Shown: piece after piece, positions 62,736 to 64,000 of the stretch
Layout: each line of letters opens with the position of its first letter
How positions within the stretch are numbered: the stretch's first letter is position 1
NCBI RefSeq assembly: GCF_021018805.1
Contig: NC_086259.1
Coordinates: 5,580,001-5,644,000, forward strand
Direction: 5' to 3'
Origin: Prinia subflava
Taxonomy: Eukaryota; Chordata; Aves; Passeriformes; Cisticolidae
Length of the DNA stretch: 64,000 nt
Program-made: the position numbers and the translations under genes
Notes under the pieces: generated by a model
What the model was told of the DNA's origin: nothing
Database searches by the model: none
The model's input: the letters and a program-made list of their open reading frames with translations, nothing else

Positions 62736-64000
62736 GTTTGTTCTCTGGGGTCACCCGTGGAGCTCACCCAAACACTGAGTTTGCAGGGTTATATCCCAAA
62801 CCTCAGTGGGAAAATAGACTGCACCTGCAGATAAGGGGTTTATTGCTTCCCTCAGGACAAAAACACTGTAAAACAAGTGCTTAATTCAAGCTTTCTCCGT
62901 TCTTTTTAGTGCCACACACACTGATATTGTATGGTTGTACTAACTTCTGGTTCAGTGAATAGTCAGGAGAGCTGCAGAGAAATGGGTCTGCATTGCTGTC
63001 ATGGGGTAGATACCTGTGTTTTCTCCAGTCAGTGTTTCATTGTGTAATCCCTAAATCAGCTTCTGTTTAGACACTTAGAGTGGAGGCTGGATGGCACCCT
63101 AACAGTGAAATTCTACAGCACAAAGAGGTGACACTTCAGAGGAAAAGTCCTGGAAGTAATGTGTGGATTAGGGAGCAGTTGCAAAGGGTGAGATGGAGAC
63201 AACCAGTCCTGTGGTTGCACTTATCTCACCAAAGGACAGCTTCAAATACAAAGTGACACTTCCCCCAACTTGTTTTACTGTTGCAAGGGGAAGATATTTT
63301 TTGGATGGAAGCTGTTTTCCTCCCCTTCTTGGTGTTCCCTAACTGTCCTGCTCTCTAACTCAGTTACACAGAGTCTGTGTTGGATTTTTCTGTAGCCCTG
63401 CTCAAAGGCAAAGTGACAGTGCTCAGCTTTTCACTTGCCCTGGCCACATTTGGGTTTAATACATGGTACATCATATGGATGATTTTTCCAAAGAGAAATC
63501 AACACTTTCCATTTGTGTGAATATGGTGGAGTCTGCCTGAGGCTGGGAACCAAACAGGGCTGTCTTAACTGACTACCTGCCTCCTTCTTGGTGGATCTTG
63601 GATGGCTCTGGATTATCTTCAGAGTGACCAAATAAGGAATGCCAGAGACAGAGAGTATTCCTGAAGTGTAATGACTGCTTCTTTTGCATATTTATTGAAT
63701 TACTGCAACAGTAATATAGAAAATCCTATAGATTTCAAATCTTCTCTGCCAAAATACATGACACCTGAATTCATCAAAGTGGTAACAAGGGGATTGCTTC
63801 ACATATTTTAATGAAAAAATATGTTTTTATTAATTATACACCACCTTTCAATATTTAATGAATAGTTCTAGTGAGTAATCTCCAATAGTTTACAGAAAAC
63901 TAATCATAGCTGGAGAATTCTTCCAGCAGTTTTTCTATGTGTATAACTATAAATGTAGAAAATAAGTAATTAGCAGTGGAATTATTCATTGAATTGCTAC
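62736..64000 (+). other. Cadherin intron 21, start; gene continues beyond window
   Basis: I see no EGF-like or laminin-G-like exon in this stretch, so the next exon is probably past position 64000. No repeat or other gene was recognised. Confidence 0.6.

Overview
The window looks like avian nuclear DNA. The evidence is several CR1 LINE fragments with the bird-type 3' end (octamer repeats of the attctgtg kind), moderate introns, very GC-rich first exons, and a vertebrate gene order. I infer bird, and cannot name the species from the sequence. Three protein-coding genes are present, and all three continue across introns. No bacterial-type feature, CRISPR array, rRNA or tRNA was seen.

Layout. 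(1) 1-~4400, plus strand: the 3' end of ANKRD27 (VARP), including its last exon and stop. (2) ~6800-~11050, minus strand: complete PDCD5, six coding exons, 126 codons, every splice phase consistent; it is tail-to-tail with ANKRD27. PDCD5 intron 1 holds a GC-rich minisatellite whose units copy the 3' end of exon 1 together with its splice donor. (3) ~11117-12186: a CR1 fragment followed by an 18-copy minisatellite with 38- and 43-bp units. (4) 12187-~21700: mostly featureless intergenic DNA with one striking cluster of perfect and near-perfect palindromes at 16875-16956. (5) 22235-62735 and beyond the right edge, plus strand: a giant cadherin, head-to-head with PDCD5. I reconstructed 21 exons with uninterrupted frame, encoding 2042 residues: a signal peptide, about 17 cadherin (EC) repeats, and then the start of the membrane-proximal region typical of type III (invertebrate-type) classical cadherins such as Drosophila N-cadherin. 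The chicken protein known as Hz-cadherin is the recognised vertebrate member of this class, and this gene is very probably its orthologue. The EGF/laminin-G, transmembrane and catenin-binding parts must lie to the right of the window.

The three genes have no evident shared pathway: ANKRD27 acts in endosomal trafficking, PDCD5 is a small cytosolic/nuclear protein linked to chaperonin and apoptosis, and the cadherin is an adhesion receptor. Their shared neighbourhood is informative for synteny. Human 19q13 keeps PDCD5 and ANKRD27 side by side, but mammals are thought to lack the type III cadherin, so this interval marks where it was probably lost.
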